Assembly (NCBI GenBank): GCA_900169235.1
Contig: FWCC01000082.1
Location: 124,001-188,000 of the forward strand
Source: Zarea fungicola
Lineage: Eukaryota > Ascomycota > Sordariomycetes > Hypocreales > Cordycipitaceae
Direction: 5' to 3'
Length of the DNA stretch: 64,000 nt
Positions 11,834 to 23,113 of the stretch are shown piece after piece (within the stretch, counting starts at the first letter, position 1; each line of letters opens with the position of its first letter). The notes beneath the pieces were generated by a model. That model was not told where the DNA came from and ran no database searches. It was given only the letters and a program-made list of their open reading frames with translations. The position numbers were made by a program, and so were the translations under genes.

Positions 11834-14065
11834 TCAAGCAAATACCAGTTCCCAATCAAAATCCGCCAATACATCGAGCCAGTGGATAGAAACCCGTCCA
11901 CCTTGATTCTGGTCCCATAGCCTTTGCACAATCCGTCTCGATCGAGACATGTTAAGAAAAGCGAGCTTGTCACTGTTATGTACCAAAGAATTAGAGCAGC
12001 ACACACATATTAAGGCGAGACTCACATGGCGGTTGCATAGAGCTTGCTAACTCTCCATCTGTCATCAGGATTCGGTTCGCTAGGCCCGCCGCGATTCGTT
12101 CGAGGGCTAGCAGTGCGGCTATCATTAGGAAGAGCTGAACAGATTGAAAAAGTGAACATAATCCAATGCGACGACACGAAGCCTGGTAGATTCAGGGCCT
12201 CCATTGTCTCGAGTAATGAAAGCCCGTTGCGCACTAGTAAGCGAACAGAGAGTGCATCAGGCGGCTGACAAAGAACAAAACACTTAATTTGGAGAAGGCA
12301 AGCAATGCGAAATGCTTCGTGGAAGTATCGATGATTGGTCATGTCCGGTTGATCTGGTGAAGGCATTAGCTTGATCAAAATAATACCGGAATCATAAACG
12401 CACTCTGGATGAGATTCTCAAGCCATATCCTCTCGTCTTCAATGGTCTCTTCCAGGTCCTCCGCTTTACTGACGAGTTCGGCGAGTTCCTGATCAGCCCA
12501 TACGCCGTCCTTGTGCGCCCTGCTCTGATGGACCAGCTTTGCTATGCGAGGCATGATGCAGTACAACGGAAGTGCCAATCCTGTAAGTGCATGTGGGATT
12601 CCTCTTTGCGTATTCGCATATGCCATTGAGACTTCAGGGCCAATAATGGGACCTTGAGCATACAACGAGTAGCCCTGCGTGTGAAAAATCTTAGTAGCGT
12701 TCAATACCAAGGGAACTAATAGACTCACGTAGGTGTCATGATACACGACGTTTTCGAAGCTGAGGAAACCAGTCAGCAGTGTAGATCACGTGGGGTTTGA
12801 GACTTACAAGGAGAATTTGGTGTTGGTTAAGCCTTTTGGCGCCTTTTCTAAAGTGAAGAGTGCTGCACACAGCCTCTTGAGCTGTGCGAAGTAGCTTTCG
12901 AAACCCCACACATCGCCCCGACAGATCTAAATGGGACTGTGAGCAGACAATTTCGGGAGGGGCCGGCGCACCGACTTACTTTGTACATGATAAGCATGAG
13001 GAGTCCGGCGAGAAGAGTAATCAATTCTTCTTCAGCAATCCCCTCAGTGCCTGTGAGATCCTCTAATTTCTGCATAATGAGTCTCGAACCCTCCACACCA
13101 AGGCGTTCACTGACTCTTTCAAAGCATAGTTGGCCGTTATTAAACATGTGCCTCGATGCCAAAGCTAGGATACCACAATGCAACGCACAGCCAGCCGAAT
13201 TTCCAATGTTAGCGGACGCTATAGTGTTGAACGCATGGAAGGCATTCGGGAAAAGAACCTCGTCATATGATAGAAGACTCGCCAGCTGATCACGAAAATA
13301 TTGCAGGATCTGGGCTTGTGTGGCACCATCTGGCAATGTACTGTAGGAGCCTCCTGGCATCGATAGGATCGGATCGCTGATATTGGACGCAATGGCAGAT
13401 GCTGTAGGTGGCGGGTTCAGAGTCGATGTCGGATAACCGCTGGAGAATGCCTGGCCAATGTCGTCGGAGAGGAATGGTGTACAAGTCTCCGCCCAGAGTT
13501 GTAAGATGGCCTGCAAGATCAGTCTCGGGATGCGATTTAAGGAGGGGCATGGAACAAACATCGTCGATGGGATTAAACTGGGGTGGGAAAAGAGTACCGC
13601 CAAAAAGATCTTGAGGCACGTCGGTTCGAGCATGAGGCCAATCTTCAGGCAAAGTTACGCTTGAAAGGCTGTCGAGACTGGAAGAGGAGACCCGACTACT
13701 CGTGGCTTCGGGTGATGGCATTTGCCCTTCAGTTACGGGCCCGACACGCAATTTTAGGCTTCTCTCATCAATTGAAAATTTATCTGCAGTCTTGACAATT
13801 TTCTTTATCGCAGGCCATTCACATTCCTAAGGGGCAATAAGCAGGAATCCCATCCCATGACAAGTAAACATACCAGACTCAATCTTGTGCAGTCTCCACA
13901 GCGTGGTCGAACCATGTCACAGCGCTTCCTCCTAGCTTTACAAGTTTTGCAGCCCGCTCTTGTGCGTGAGACTTTCCGTCGCTTCCGCTGCTTCTGGGTA
14001 TTGACAGGTTTTGCGGATACTCCCGCTGGGTTATCCGTCGTCTGAGACGGCGATGCTGGTGCCAT
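11834..14065 (-). CDS. Zn(II)2Cys6 transcription factor with Fungal_trans_2-type domain
   Basis: Eight exons (14065-13874, 13826-13560, 13510-12980, 12935-12808, 12759-12729, 12674-12404, 12353-12026, 11972-11834) fit in phase to 628 residues. The basic N-terminus leads into GCKTCKARRKRCDMVRPRC and then GDCTRLSLECEW, a complete C-x2-C-x6-C...C-x2-C-x6-C cluster only after splicing intron 1. A Ser-rich linker follows. The rest, with RRVVYHDTY-like and YAQGPIIGPE blocks, resembles the Fungal_trans_2 regulatory domain of acriflavine-sensitivity-type regulators. Start Met is chosen just before the basic stretch; longer upstream frames are 5' leader. Position next to the glucosidase gene (tail to tail) suggests it regulates that locus. 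This is inference. Confidence 0.87.
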
Positions 14066-14791
14066 TGGATGACGGTCTGTGATTGAGTAGTGAGTATAGT
14101 GTAATACAGATAGTAGAGACGAACTGTTAGAAACAAAAACATTAATTTTCTTTGGCCTGTTCACGACAGGCTGCAAGTGCGCGCGACCAACATGTTCCAC
14201 TCTGTAGATGGCGTGGAGACTTGCAGATGCGAATGACTGGAAAAGGTTAACCGCCGATTTGGTTTCACCAGTTTCCTCCGAAATGCGGAGAAGGTTATTT
14301 CCCCCAACATCCCCCCCCCGGTAGTGTAATTCAATTTTGGTATTCTGGTCCATTTCCAGCCCCGTCCAAGATGGCATACATGCACGCCAATCGAAGAAAG
14401 TACCCAGCGGCGGTGATGGCAGTTCTTAACCCTCAATTGGCATAGTTAGCTCGACAATGACACAGTCCACAGGCTAACCCGGAAAGGATAACCGCCACTA
14501 GCGTTGTTCAGGGTCTCGACCTCAGGAACCACTGCCTCCAGAGTGATTTGTCCTACAAATCACCCGCAACTACCGGACACAGCTCGCTGCAGGCTTGTGA
14601 CAGTAGGACTGATTGATTGGAAAACTGAGAATTGAGTCTACTTCACGCTCCGCCTCCTTTATCTGCTCCGCTGAGTGCAGTCACAGAGGGCCAGGGCTTC
14701 CCGCCTAGCACTCCACCGATCTCCCAATCGGAACCGACAGTTACGCTACCGGTTCATCAGTTCAAGCGTGAGGTTTGGAACTACCTTGGCC
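14066..14791. other. divergent promoter between two Zn(II)2Cys6 regulator genes
   Basis: The 726-bp gap separates two regulators read away from each other. It has an open minus frame that is the leader of the left regulator, a C-run (CCCCCCCC near 14308), and a few isolated CGG/CCG triplets without a convincing paired spacing. No gene is supported inside. Confidence 0.4.
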
Positions 14792-16368
14792 ATGTTTGCC
14801 AATTTTAAAATTTCGTCTGCCGGTGTCGGTTCTACAAAGGCATCGCGGCGCCATCAGCGGTCGACCAGAGGATGCCAGACATGTGCGCCACGCCAACCAG
14901 CCTCATGAATGGTAGTTTATAAACCAGTAGCTAACGGAACCGTATTAGGTCGGATCAGAAGGAAGAAATGCGATGAAACTAGACCAATATGTGGGCGATG
15001 TCGCAGAGATCCAGCTGCTGCCTGCGCATGGGCCGACACTATGCATAAAGATGTGCCATGCCTGTCGGAACGGGTCTCGGCAAGTCAGAAGCATCAGACA
15101 ATTTCAGCCACGCCACAATTGAGTTTGGCATCCTATCTGGGCTCTTTCAAATCTTCCAGCCCTTCGAGTGATCAAATCGACCTACTTGTGCATACTTTTA
15201 ACGCCGCCTACTGTGTTTCATTTGTGGATCCTCGACAATCCATAGTCACCCAGGGTATTCCTTATGCTATACACCAGCCAGGTCTAATGCATGCATACGC
15301 TGCATGCGGAGCTGCAATACTATCACAGGGTGATGGAAAGTGGAAACCCGTAAGTCTTTTGCACTATAATAGAGCTATACAATCAGTATCCGAAGCTCTC
15401 ACCCCGCTGGGCATTGACCATGCTCGGGACGCTGAGTGGCTGCTGGCGGCCATTAATATGTTGCACATTTTTGAAGTGAGTTTACTGTACACGTCACTTG
15501 CTTCGAACAACTCCATGTTTCTTACATGCCTTAGACCTTGCGTCATGACGGACATTGTCCAAATACCATGCACCTAGCCGCAAGTCGCCGCATATCAGAG
15601 CAGGACATCTTTGCGCGCAGTCACATGTCCTATTTTACCCGCGCAGTCCTTTGCGAGTACATATTTAACATTACCATTGCGAGTACCTTTCATCCATTCT
15701 GCTCTGGTGGTGAGCGCTCTTTCCTTCACATCGCTAAACTGCTGGAGATGCTGGCTGCGGCCGAAGCAAAAGGCGGGCTTGTCACCGAAGTTGGCCAAGC
15801 CGCGTATCCAATGGATCATGCTCGTCCAATATTTGATTGGATTTTCCGGCTCTCACATCTCCGCATGCGTGTTCCTTTGGCCGGACAGGACCTAATTGAA
15901 GGAAGAGCGGTGCTGGCTTTCCTGGAGACCTGGAGGCCGCCACTCGATGCTGCATCCAGGGGCGCACCAGTGGGTGCCTTGCAAATGGCGGAGCTATATC
16001 GAGCCGCGGCTTTGATACTGGTGCACAAAATTCTCGAGCCCAGCCTCACAGCAGACTGCTTGGCAATTCAGCCATACAAGCGACAGGGAATGGAAATCCT
16101 TGGCGGAATGTCTGATGCACAAATGCGCGATGCTTCAGTGCTCATATGGCCCATCTTCATCCTTGGTCTATCGGCGACGACCATAAAAGAACAAAATTTC
16201 TGTCAGAGCCCTCTGTATTATTTATTTTCAAAGTCTGGTATTGGATGTACCCGGAGCATACTGGACTTGCTCAAGTACGCATGGGACGCTGACGGCGCAG
16301 CACCAAACCAGCCTCGTGGCCTAGATATACTCTTTCAAGATGACTTGCTGTCACAGATAATGTTTTAG
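14792..16368 (+). CDS. Zn(II)2Cys6 transcription factor
   Basis: Three exons (14792-14882, 14949-15475, 15535-16368) give 483 residues. The metal cluster is split by intron 1: RSTRGCQTC joins RIRRKKCDETRPICGRC and ends CAWAD, a full six-cysteine set. The remainder is helical, with blocks such as HQPGLMHAYAACGAAIL and DHARDAEWLLAAINMLHIFE that fit the Fungal_trans_2-like regulatory region. The start is the ATG after GTG-initiated frames and gives a short basic leader. It is tail-to-tail with the secreted peptide gene (about 280 bp apart) and so is the closest regulator to the peptide/UstYa pair. Whether it controls that pair or the sugar genes is open. Confidence 0.85.
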
Positions 16369-16646
16369 TAATAGCTAGCACTTATATTCTTGACTCACCT
16401 GTCTACTGCTTCACCAGGCTACAATACACGCTGAAACAAGGTTCCATTGACAGTGGTATTGAGCTTCTTATGGATGATGAATCGTCAACGAGCTTTTATT
16501 AGTCTCGTAGTTGTTTTCTATAAGAAACAGTGTGTAGAGGATTCGTATTTTCTAATTGAACCAGTAGAATAGAGCAAATTGCCTGGCACTAAGGAACAGG
16601 TATCCAATCTATTTCCAAGACATATGATAGACCCATATCGGCCCAT

Positions 16647-16903
16647 TTAATACAACCCAGCCTCCTCTCTTGGACCTTGGGGTACAGGACGAGGGCCTCC
16701 ACGCTTGAAGATATCGGCTACCTGGTGCACACGCTCTGGTTCAGGACGCTCCCTAGCTGAAACTTGTTTCAAGTCTACATTTCAACAAATTAGACCGAGG
16801 AACTCATTCACTGGATTTGAATATGCCTACCTGTTGGAACGGGAGTCGCTACAGCTGAGTTAGCGATGAGTAATATAGGGGCAACGACTTTGATGAAATG
16901 CAT
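16647..16903 (-). CDS. 66-residue secreted peptide precursor with one Kex2 site
   Basis: Two exons (16903-16831, 16774-16647) around a 56-nt intron with GTAGGC/TGTAG ends and a CTAAT branch. The product opens MHFIKVVAPILLIANSAVAT, a clear signal peptide with a likely cut near Ala19. A charged spacer follows and then FKR at 47-49, a Kex2-type dibasic site. The part released after KR is GGPRPVPQGPREEAGLY, 17 residues, Pro/Gly-rich with a single C-terminal Tyr. No Cys is present, so it is not a disulfide-type effector. The UstYa-like gene is divergent, 1.27 kb away, which suggests a RiPP precursor. A plain secreted effector or hormone-like peptide is the alternative. It is too short for routine gene finding. 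Confidence 0.62.
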
Positions 16904-18170
16904 CTTGGAGTCAAGTAGGTAGTGGGAATAGTAAAAGATTTGTGTACGATGTCAACTTTAGCAAATCGAACGTATGTGACTTGGATATTAAAATGAATGA
17001 GAAGCAATTTAGAGGAGGAGGATATCGAGCAAGAATTCTTGTTCGCATAGGCCCTATAAATACTATATAAATTACTGTTTGCTACCGTTAACCCTAACCC
17101 TCCACACTGCTTTTCTGCACAACCATTTGATACTATCGTCGGACTCAATGTTTTCTTGTCACATATCACGCCTTGGTTTGTGGTATAGTGCTTACTGATA
17201 GTGTAGTTGACGCAGGCGCGGAAGCAGCGGAGTGCCGAGCGTGGCGTACGCCAAACTACTACAAAAGTAACAGCAGGAGGTCATCTGCGCAAAACTTGAC
17301 TCGATGTTGACTCGCATCGCAATGCTGTGCTTCCAAATGCATTAGGTGGCAGGAATCTTCAGCACCTGGATGTGGGTTTTGCGCGCGGCAACGCGACTGA
17401 GTGCGCCGAGACGACGGCGGCAGCCCCGAGCCGAGGCTTCCAACGGCGGACATTATACTTTTATCGACGGACATTATGTGGCTCCTGGGATAATTCCGAA
17501 AATAGAATTGTCAGCGCTGCTCAGGTAGACCCAGTTATAGCCTAGCTCTATAGCATTCACGTGGACTCACGGATGATTATGGGGACTCTAGTAGTCTTAG
17601 GATTCTTGTTAGAGTAATGTAACGAGTCACTGCTCACTGGAATACGTGTGTAGAGCAGCGGCCACAGAAAATACCTGACTGGGGTTAATATTTTTCACCC
17701 ACTTGTACATGTATGCATATGGACGCGCCGGTATGGAATCATCGTCCGGGGGGTTCTACTTTCCCAATTGTGGATGGGCTGCTGACGGCTCAGGTCCAAT
17801 TGCGGATGAACAGGCGGCTAGGTTGTTTACCGACAGTTGAAGTACCTCTACAAAGTTTGTAGACTTGAGTACTACCAATGTTACATCGATGACAATTGAA
17901 AGCAAAGCCGATTCGGCTGAAAATGTATTCCAAAGTATGTATCCACCGCATCATATCTTAATTACCGACGGCCTGATTGTAGTGTCGTCTATGCCGCGGA
18001 AATGCATTTGTCAAGTAGGCCATCAACTCCGGCAATTATCTGCAGTACAAGGCACATGGTGGCAACTGTGCCTCTTTTGGGAGTTTTCCTTGAACCAAGT
18101 TCTTTGATGTCTTAAAACCCTTTACTGTTTGCAGAGCCCAAAAACGGATAGCATCAGCGTAGCAACAACA
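16904..18170. other. divergent intergenic region between peptide gene and UstYa-like gene
   Basis: This likely holds both promoters. TATA-like strings (CTATAAATACTATATAAA) lie at 17054-17071, upstream of the peptide gene. TTAACCCTAACCC at 17089-17101 is a two-unit interstitial telomere-like motif. CGG-N4-CCG occurs at 17228-17237, and CGGACATTAT is directly repeated at 17449 and 17466. The frame at 17889-18107 has an ATG but no homology I recognise and does not splice in frame to the next gene. Confidence 0.4.
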
Positions 18171-19173
18171 ATGGCACCGTTGCTCCCGTCAAGAATCAAA
18201 AGTTTCGCGGATGAAGATGACTGCGAACGTCTGCTGGACAAAGTTATTACACCTGAACCAGTCTTGTCCACAGGGAGAAACATCCTGCCAAAAGCCGATA
18301 TTTGGCGAATCTATGTTTTCATGCTTCATATATTAGCCATTGCATCGTTGGGCATACTATGGGTGTCAAGCCCGTCAAGAACCTGTGCCCTATCTACCAG
18401 TGGCCGTACTTGGTGTAAGTCAATCTATTCAATGCGACTCTTCGCGAGGCTTTTGCTCACAATCTGTAGCACCAGCTCAGGAATATGTTGAGTATGAAGT
18501 AGCCAAGCACCCTGCCATGGAGCATGGTGCATACAGCAAATACTCTGGGCCTCCCACGGCAGAGCAAGATGCGGCTTGGGATGCCTTGATAAGACGTAAG
18601 TCATCTTCCGTGTAACAGAGCCAAGGTCTAACATTTCTATAGCGGTTTATTTCAATGCGACTGTCCAGGAATTAGAAAGGGCTGGAGAATCGCAGAAGAA
18701 TCTGACGGAATTGGTTGGCGGCGGGTATCCTGCTACGCTCGGCGTATATCATGAGCTGCATTGCTTGGTAGGCATTTCTTTGAGACTTTTAATAATGGTA
18801 ATGGCTAATTAGTATAGCGGCAACTACGTTTCTACCTTTTCCAAGATTATTACTACCCAAACCTAACCCAAACTGAACTTCACTATGTTCATGGACATCT
18901 TGGTATGCACCAATCTATGATTAATATCTACTTGATCTGCTAGTGCTGATATAAACAGATCACTGTATAGAAAGTCTCCGATCGACAATTATGTGTCATG
19001 GCAATACAGGGGTTTACTCATTTATGTGGAATGATCCAACCACGCCCCGACCAGCCACTCAGTCAAACTCAAGAGGCGTTTGTGCGAAGTGGAGTTCCAT
19101 CGAAGATTGGGGCCGTTCCAGAATGATACCAACAAGTCCTGCTATAGTACGACCAATAGTAGAGCGGACTTAG
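18171..19173 (+). CDS. UstYa-like protein (DUF3328, mycotoxin biosynthesis family)
   Basis: Five exons (18171-18414, 18470-18595, 18643-18767, 18818-18902, 18959-19173) join to 264 residues, usual for the family. A single membrane helix (IYVFMLHILAIASLGILWV) lies near residues 44-62, followed by SPAQEYVEYEV, GPPTAEQDAAWDAL and GGYPATLGVYHELHC. Both signature motifs are intact: H160-x2-H163-C164 and H192-x2-H195-C196. UstYa proteins catalyse oxidative cyclisation of ribosomal peptides (ustiloxins, asperipin, phomopsins), and others serve related oxidative steps. They usually sit with a Kex2-processed precursor. Such a precursor is encoded divergently here. No UstYb, tyrosinase or peptidase partner is visible nearby. 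Confidence 0.9.
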
Positions 19174-20536
19174 ATGTACATGCTAGTTTTAGCTTGCTTG
19201 AGTTAATGATTTTCGACATGATAGTGGAAAGACGCACTCTATTGGGGAAGAATGTACGAATAGACAACATATTGTCGAGTACTGTTTTTGCTTTTCCATG
19301 TTTGTATGGAGGTACCCGTTCGTTGTGGGCACCAAGTTTGTTGAATCTATGCCCATTCAGGTCGAAAATATGAATAGCATAATTAAGAACCTTTCTTTTG
19401 TATTGTTTTAATATTTTAGATCTCATCCCGGCACCGCGGCTGGCCGTAGCTGATGCAAAACTTGCACACTGCCCGCTGCAAGGCAGGTTCCCGGCTTCGA
19501 AGCTCTACACCAAAGGATCCTAGGCGTCTCAAGACAATGTCCAACTATACAGTTGCAGAGAAAAAAACAAGCTGTTGGTACGGACAGTTAGGTTAATAAA
19601 AGAAACCCAACTGATACGTAATGGGCTAGCAGTCGCTTAATACAGCAAGTCCTCATCTCGTGTGCGGCTGCTCATGCAGAAAGGACGAAAGAGGCAGCAT
19701 AGAGCGCCGCTTTGAACATTTTTGATTTGGCTACCAATGAAGACGGCACTAGATTTCAAGAAGGATCATAGCTGATCAGTATACGCACCAACCCTCGCAG
19801 CAACTGATGAGCCGATTACTTGGTTTTTTTTTGTGGTAGCATTCATCCAGGAAACAACTGATCGCCGCTGTATTGGCACCCTATCTTGACCTCGTAGCAC
19901 GCGGTAGCCAAGGGAATGGCCCTGGCCTCGCTCCGCCAACTGGGGGTCTGAAACCGAACCCCCAATTTCCATGAGCTGCTCTGCTCTGCCACTCAGATAG
20001 TAATGATCAGTTGTTCTGTTTGCCACGTTACGAGATCTACTCTGGTGTTTATTTCATCCGGAATTCATATTTATGTATACTGAAATACTAGATAATTGTT
20101 AAAGTAGCAGAGAAGAATGTGACAGATGAATGTACTTGATGCCAAAGGAGTAGTAAGACTAGAGTAGTCCCCCATTCCTTCTTCCCCAACAGTAGAACCT
20201 TGATTTGGGAGAGGTATGCACGGCGGTGTGGTCGGCAAAGACCTACGAGTTATACGAGGAAATACTACTAATCTAAGTTCTCATGTATGGCATATAGCAA
20301 TACATGCCCAAGTTCTCCTACCCCTGATATATATAAAGCTAGATTGGCTCACTGTAAGGGCGAGGGTGCTAGGTAACCACTCGGCCACAGAGACCATTAA
20401 AGATTAAGTAATAACTAGCTGTGCAATATATACCTTCTAGGTCCCTGATACTCACCTTTAGGCTTTCAAAGATTTTACATCCTAAACACCCCTATCATTT
20501 TTCTTTCACTCTTAATTCGCTTGACTATCTATAGAT
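19174..20536. other. intergenic, no supported gene
   Basis: No ATG-started frame with a domain or convincing splice signals. A hairpin-capable string, GGGGGT-(10 nt)-ACCCCC, lies at 19943-19966. On the minus strand near 20350-20400 the sequence TGGCCGAGTGGTTA matches a tRNA D-arm/A-box, but no T-arm follows. A CT-rich leader just before 20537 suggests a once-active promoter for the small broken ORF. Confidence 0.35.
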
Positions 20537-20776
20537 ATGAGATTTACTTTTGTTGGTGGTTTTCTTATTGGGGGTGTCGTATGCCTCCCCTAGAATTCCG
20601 ATGCCGATTTTGGCAGCAAGTTTTGTGCCGACAATACTCTAAAAACAACGGAGGCTCTCGTTATAGAAGCTTGCAAATTTACAACATCACCTGAAGCTTA
20701 CCAACTCCTGATAGACTGCATAGAAAGCTATGTTCCGGGATATTTCAGTGCACTAACAAAAATACGCCCATGCTGA
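20537..20776 (+). pseudogene. small secreted cysteine-containing protein, broken by in-frame TAG
   Basis: From ATG, 79 codons read MRFTFVGGFLIGGVVCLP, a signal-peptide-like start, then TAG, then 60 more codons in the same frame ending in IRPC and TGA. The downstream part holds several Cys and no further stops, as expected for a small secreted protein. The TAG sits where a single C-to-T change of CAG would produce it, which fits repeat-induced point mutation next to the AT-rich, TE-containing tract that follows. No intron of plausible size removes the stop: the only GT...AG spanning it is 15 nt. It could instead be chance openness of a short frame. Confidence 0.4.
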
Positions 20777-21016
20777 AAGAGAGAGAACATTATCGAAATG
20801 GATTCTGTTCGAGTCGTTAAGAAGGCCTAATGTTCCAATGGAATCTTAAAAAAAAATGCGTCTGGACCAGCATTTCGTCTCACGACGTTAGTATAGTAAG
20901 TGCTTAATCCGGAATCCATTAAATATTTTGTCTTGTAAATATAACTGCTGTATGAATATATGAACGCTATCTAATAATTTTCTAGATGTAAGTGTGCAAA
21001 ATAGTTAAAGCTTAGC

Positions 21017-21494
21017 TAAACCATGCAACAAAAAGTCTTTGAACACTACGCTAACCTACACCAAAACTCACCTATTTTAAAAAAGCCTCTAAAATTATAT
21101 ATTATATTAGAACTTATAACATTTTGTATGATAGTGGAAAATAGAAATATCTAGCCTTTCATAACTTTACTTTTTTAATATATAATTCTTTTATTAAGAT
21201 AGGAAATTCTAATGTTTGATGTGTGATTTTTAAAAAAGATCTGCCCGGTATAATTCACCATAAGTCCACTATAACCTAAAACTAAAAGTTTTTAAAAGTT
21301 TAATGGACTATAATGAGTTATACTATATATAAAATTAAAAGAAACTTCTATATATATAATTTAATATAGAAAATAACCTATTTGCTTGCCTATTTTAATT
21401 TTAACTATTTTATGGGAGTTTTGGTGTAATTATGAAATAGGTGAGTTTTGGTGTAATTTAGCGTGTGTTCAAAGACTTTTTGTACCGTACTGTA
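21017..21494. mobile_element. MITE-like element with ~55-bp terminal inverted repeats, TA target
   Basis: The left end (21017-21075) and the reverse complement of the right end (21433-21494) share ACAAAAAGTCTTTGAACAC, then ACGCTAA and ACACCAAAACTCACCTATTT, with only a handful of mismatches. Both outer edges read CTA, consistent with a TA target duplication of the Tc1/mariner superfamily. The 478-bp interior is AT-rich with no transposase frame, and TTTTGGTGTAATT is repeated inside the right arm. It is non-autonomous and seems mutated. Superfamily assignment rests on the TA edge only. Confidence 0.7.
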
Positions 21495-22159
21495 GTTAGG
21501 TGTCACATGTGGAAGGCTGTCATTTATGACGGCTGTACTCCGTAAGCCCATAAATGACAAGGCCCTCATCGCTTGCTAGATACAGAACAATCAACTATTC
21601 AACTACTTCTTGCCGCACCTATTGGTAGTGAGAATTGTAGCAATTACGAACCTGCTGGCTGTTATCACAGTTAAGCGCAGAGGCTTATTTGTTCTAATAA
21701 GCACCTGGCTATTCATGGCTCCTCGCAGGCTGTAACTAGTGGATCACCAGGTCTGACAGAAAGTCTCCTCTCGTATATACAGACCCAAATCTACATTTTA
21801 GTGTATTATAGACAGGTACATTGGCTAGTTTAAAAACATTGAGACTCTGCTTGGATGGAGAGGTAGGCTAGGAAAGCAATCAACGGCTGAGTTCCGACCA
21901 CGTTCGCGCGCTTTTGCACATCATGATGGCTGATAGCCGCAACTGGGTGAGGGGAAAATTGTGCCGGTTCCAATGTCTGGCCGTGTCTGGCTCTCGGACT
22001 CGGACTCGGACTCGCAACCTGCGCCTCATCAGACAGTTGGCGCCGCCATTTGCGGACTGGATGGCCGGCAAGCCATAATCTCACAGCGAAATCGACCCGT
22101 TTACCTGTCCAGTCTCGTCCTCTGTGTGAGGCTGCTCCGCATTGTAGTTTTACTACTTG

Positions 22160-22278
22160 CATCTCTCCCTGTTTCTTGTGTCAACTGCTATTGGCTGCGC
22201 ATCTCTCCCTGTTTCTTGTGGCAACTGCTATTGGCTGCGCATCTCTCCCTGTTTCTTGTGGCAACTGCTATTGGCTGC
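22160..22278 (+). repeat. three-copy 40-bp tandem repeat
   Basis: The unit CATCTCTCCCTGTTTCTTGT-GKCAACTGCTATTGGCTGCG is present three times head to tail at 22160, 22200 and 22240. Copies differ at one base in copy 1 and at the junction of copy 3. Because 40 is not a multiple of three, each copy is read in a different frame, which argues against a coding repeat. Confidence 0.9.
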
Positions 22279-23113
22279 TGCGCCCGATTTGCTGCTGAAG
22301 TTGAGTGGCGCTGGGCTTTAATTTACGGAGAAAATATAAGCGCTAACGACAGATAACACTACAGCCGCTTAACCGGCACGGCTATACTACCGACATCACA
22401 GAAAGGTGGATGGATTTACATCTACTGAGAAACAACTTTTCCATCGCAAAAGGGCGCATGAATCGCTTGTATTAAATTTGGACCACCCTCGGTCTGTGTC
22501 CGAAGGGCCCGCCCCTACTTGATCTTGTCATGCGGGAAGAATGTTCAAAGGTACTTCATAGTCGATCTGGAACAGCCATCTGAACTAATCAACGGTCTAG
22601 AAGCTTACTGGATTCCATATACCGAGTTTGCCTCTTCTTTAATCGTGTCACGCCCCACCGTCGTGGGAACTATTCGAACACCTCGAAAGAGAGTACTAAT
22701 TACCGATTTTGTCTCGTCAGTAGGTCCATTACGTTACGTTCTTGATGTGATATATAAAAAAATGCTAGGCTATGTTTAAAGTATATATCTTGGAGAAGTG
22801 AACAAGGATATGTATAGAATATAAGTATAGGTTTGTAGTTGACTAACTTGCTAATATGATGAAATTGGTAATAATCAACCCCATTTTTTGGTGGTGCCAA
22901 ATTGTACCTAGGAAGGCAGGGCATGGCATGGATACCGGACTTGCACGGGGTCAATAGCATGTCAATGCGTTAACATGTGGTCTATACACAAAATAGAGAA
23001 TCGATAGGTATCGGTCACGGCATCTCAACGACGATAAAGATAAATCCGCCAATCAGAAAGGCCAGCATCTAGCCTGTCGTTGGGGAGAGGAAAACGCTGG
23101 AAGCGCTCTGTGG

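Noticed and set aside
17089..17101. TTAACCCTAACCC as a telomeric tract
   Set aside because: Only two units, surrounded by ordinary sequence; no chromosome end is implied.
17865..18107. Upstream exon or extra gene before the UstYa-like gene
   Set aside because: The frame opens with TTG; from the internal ATG at 17889 no donor/acceptor pair joins it in frame to the UstYa exon.
20330..20400. tRNA-like sequence on the minus strand (TGGCCGAGTGGTTA)
   Set aside because: Only the D-arm/A-box is present; there is no T-arm, B-box or acceptor pairing. At most a tRNA-derived fragment.
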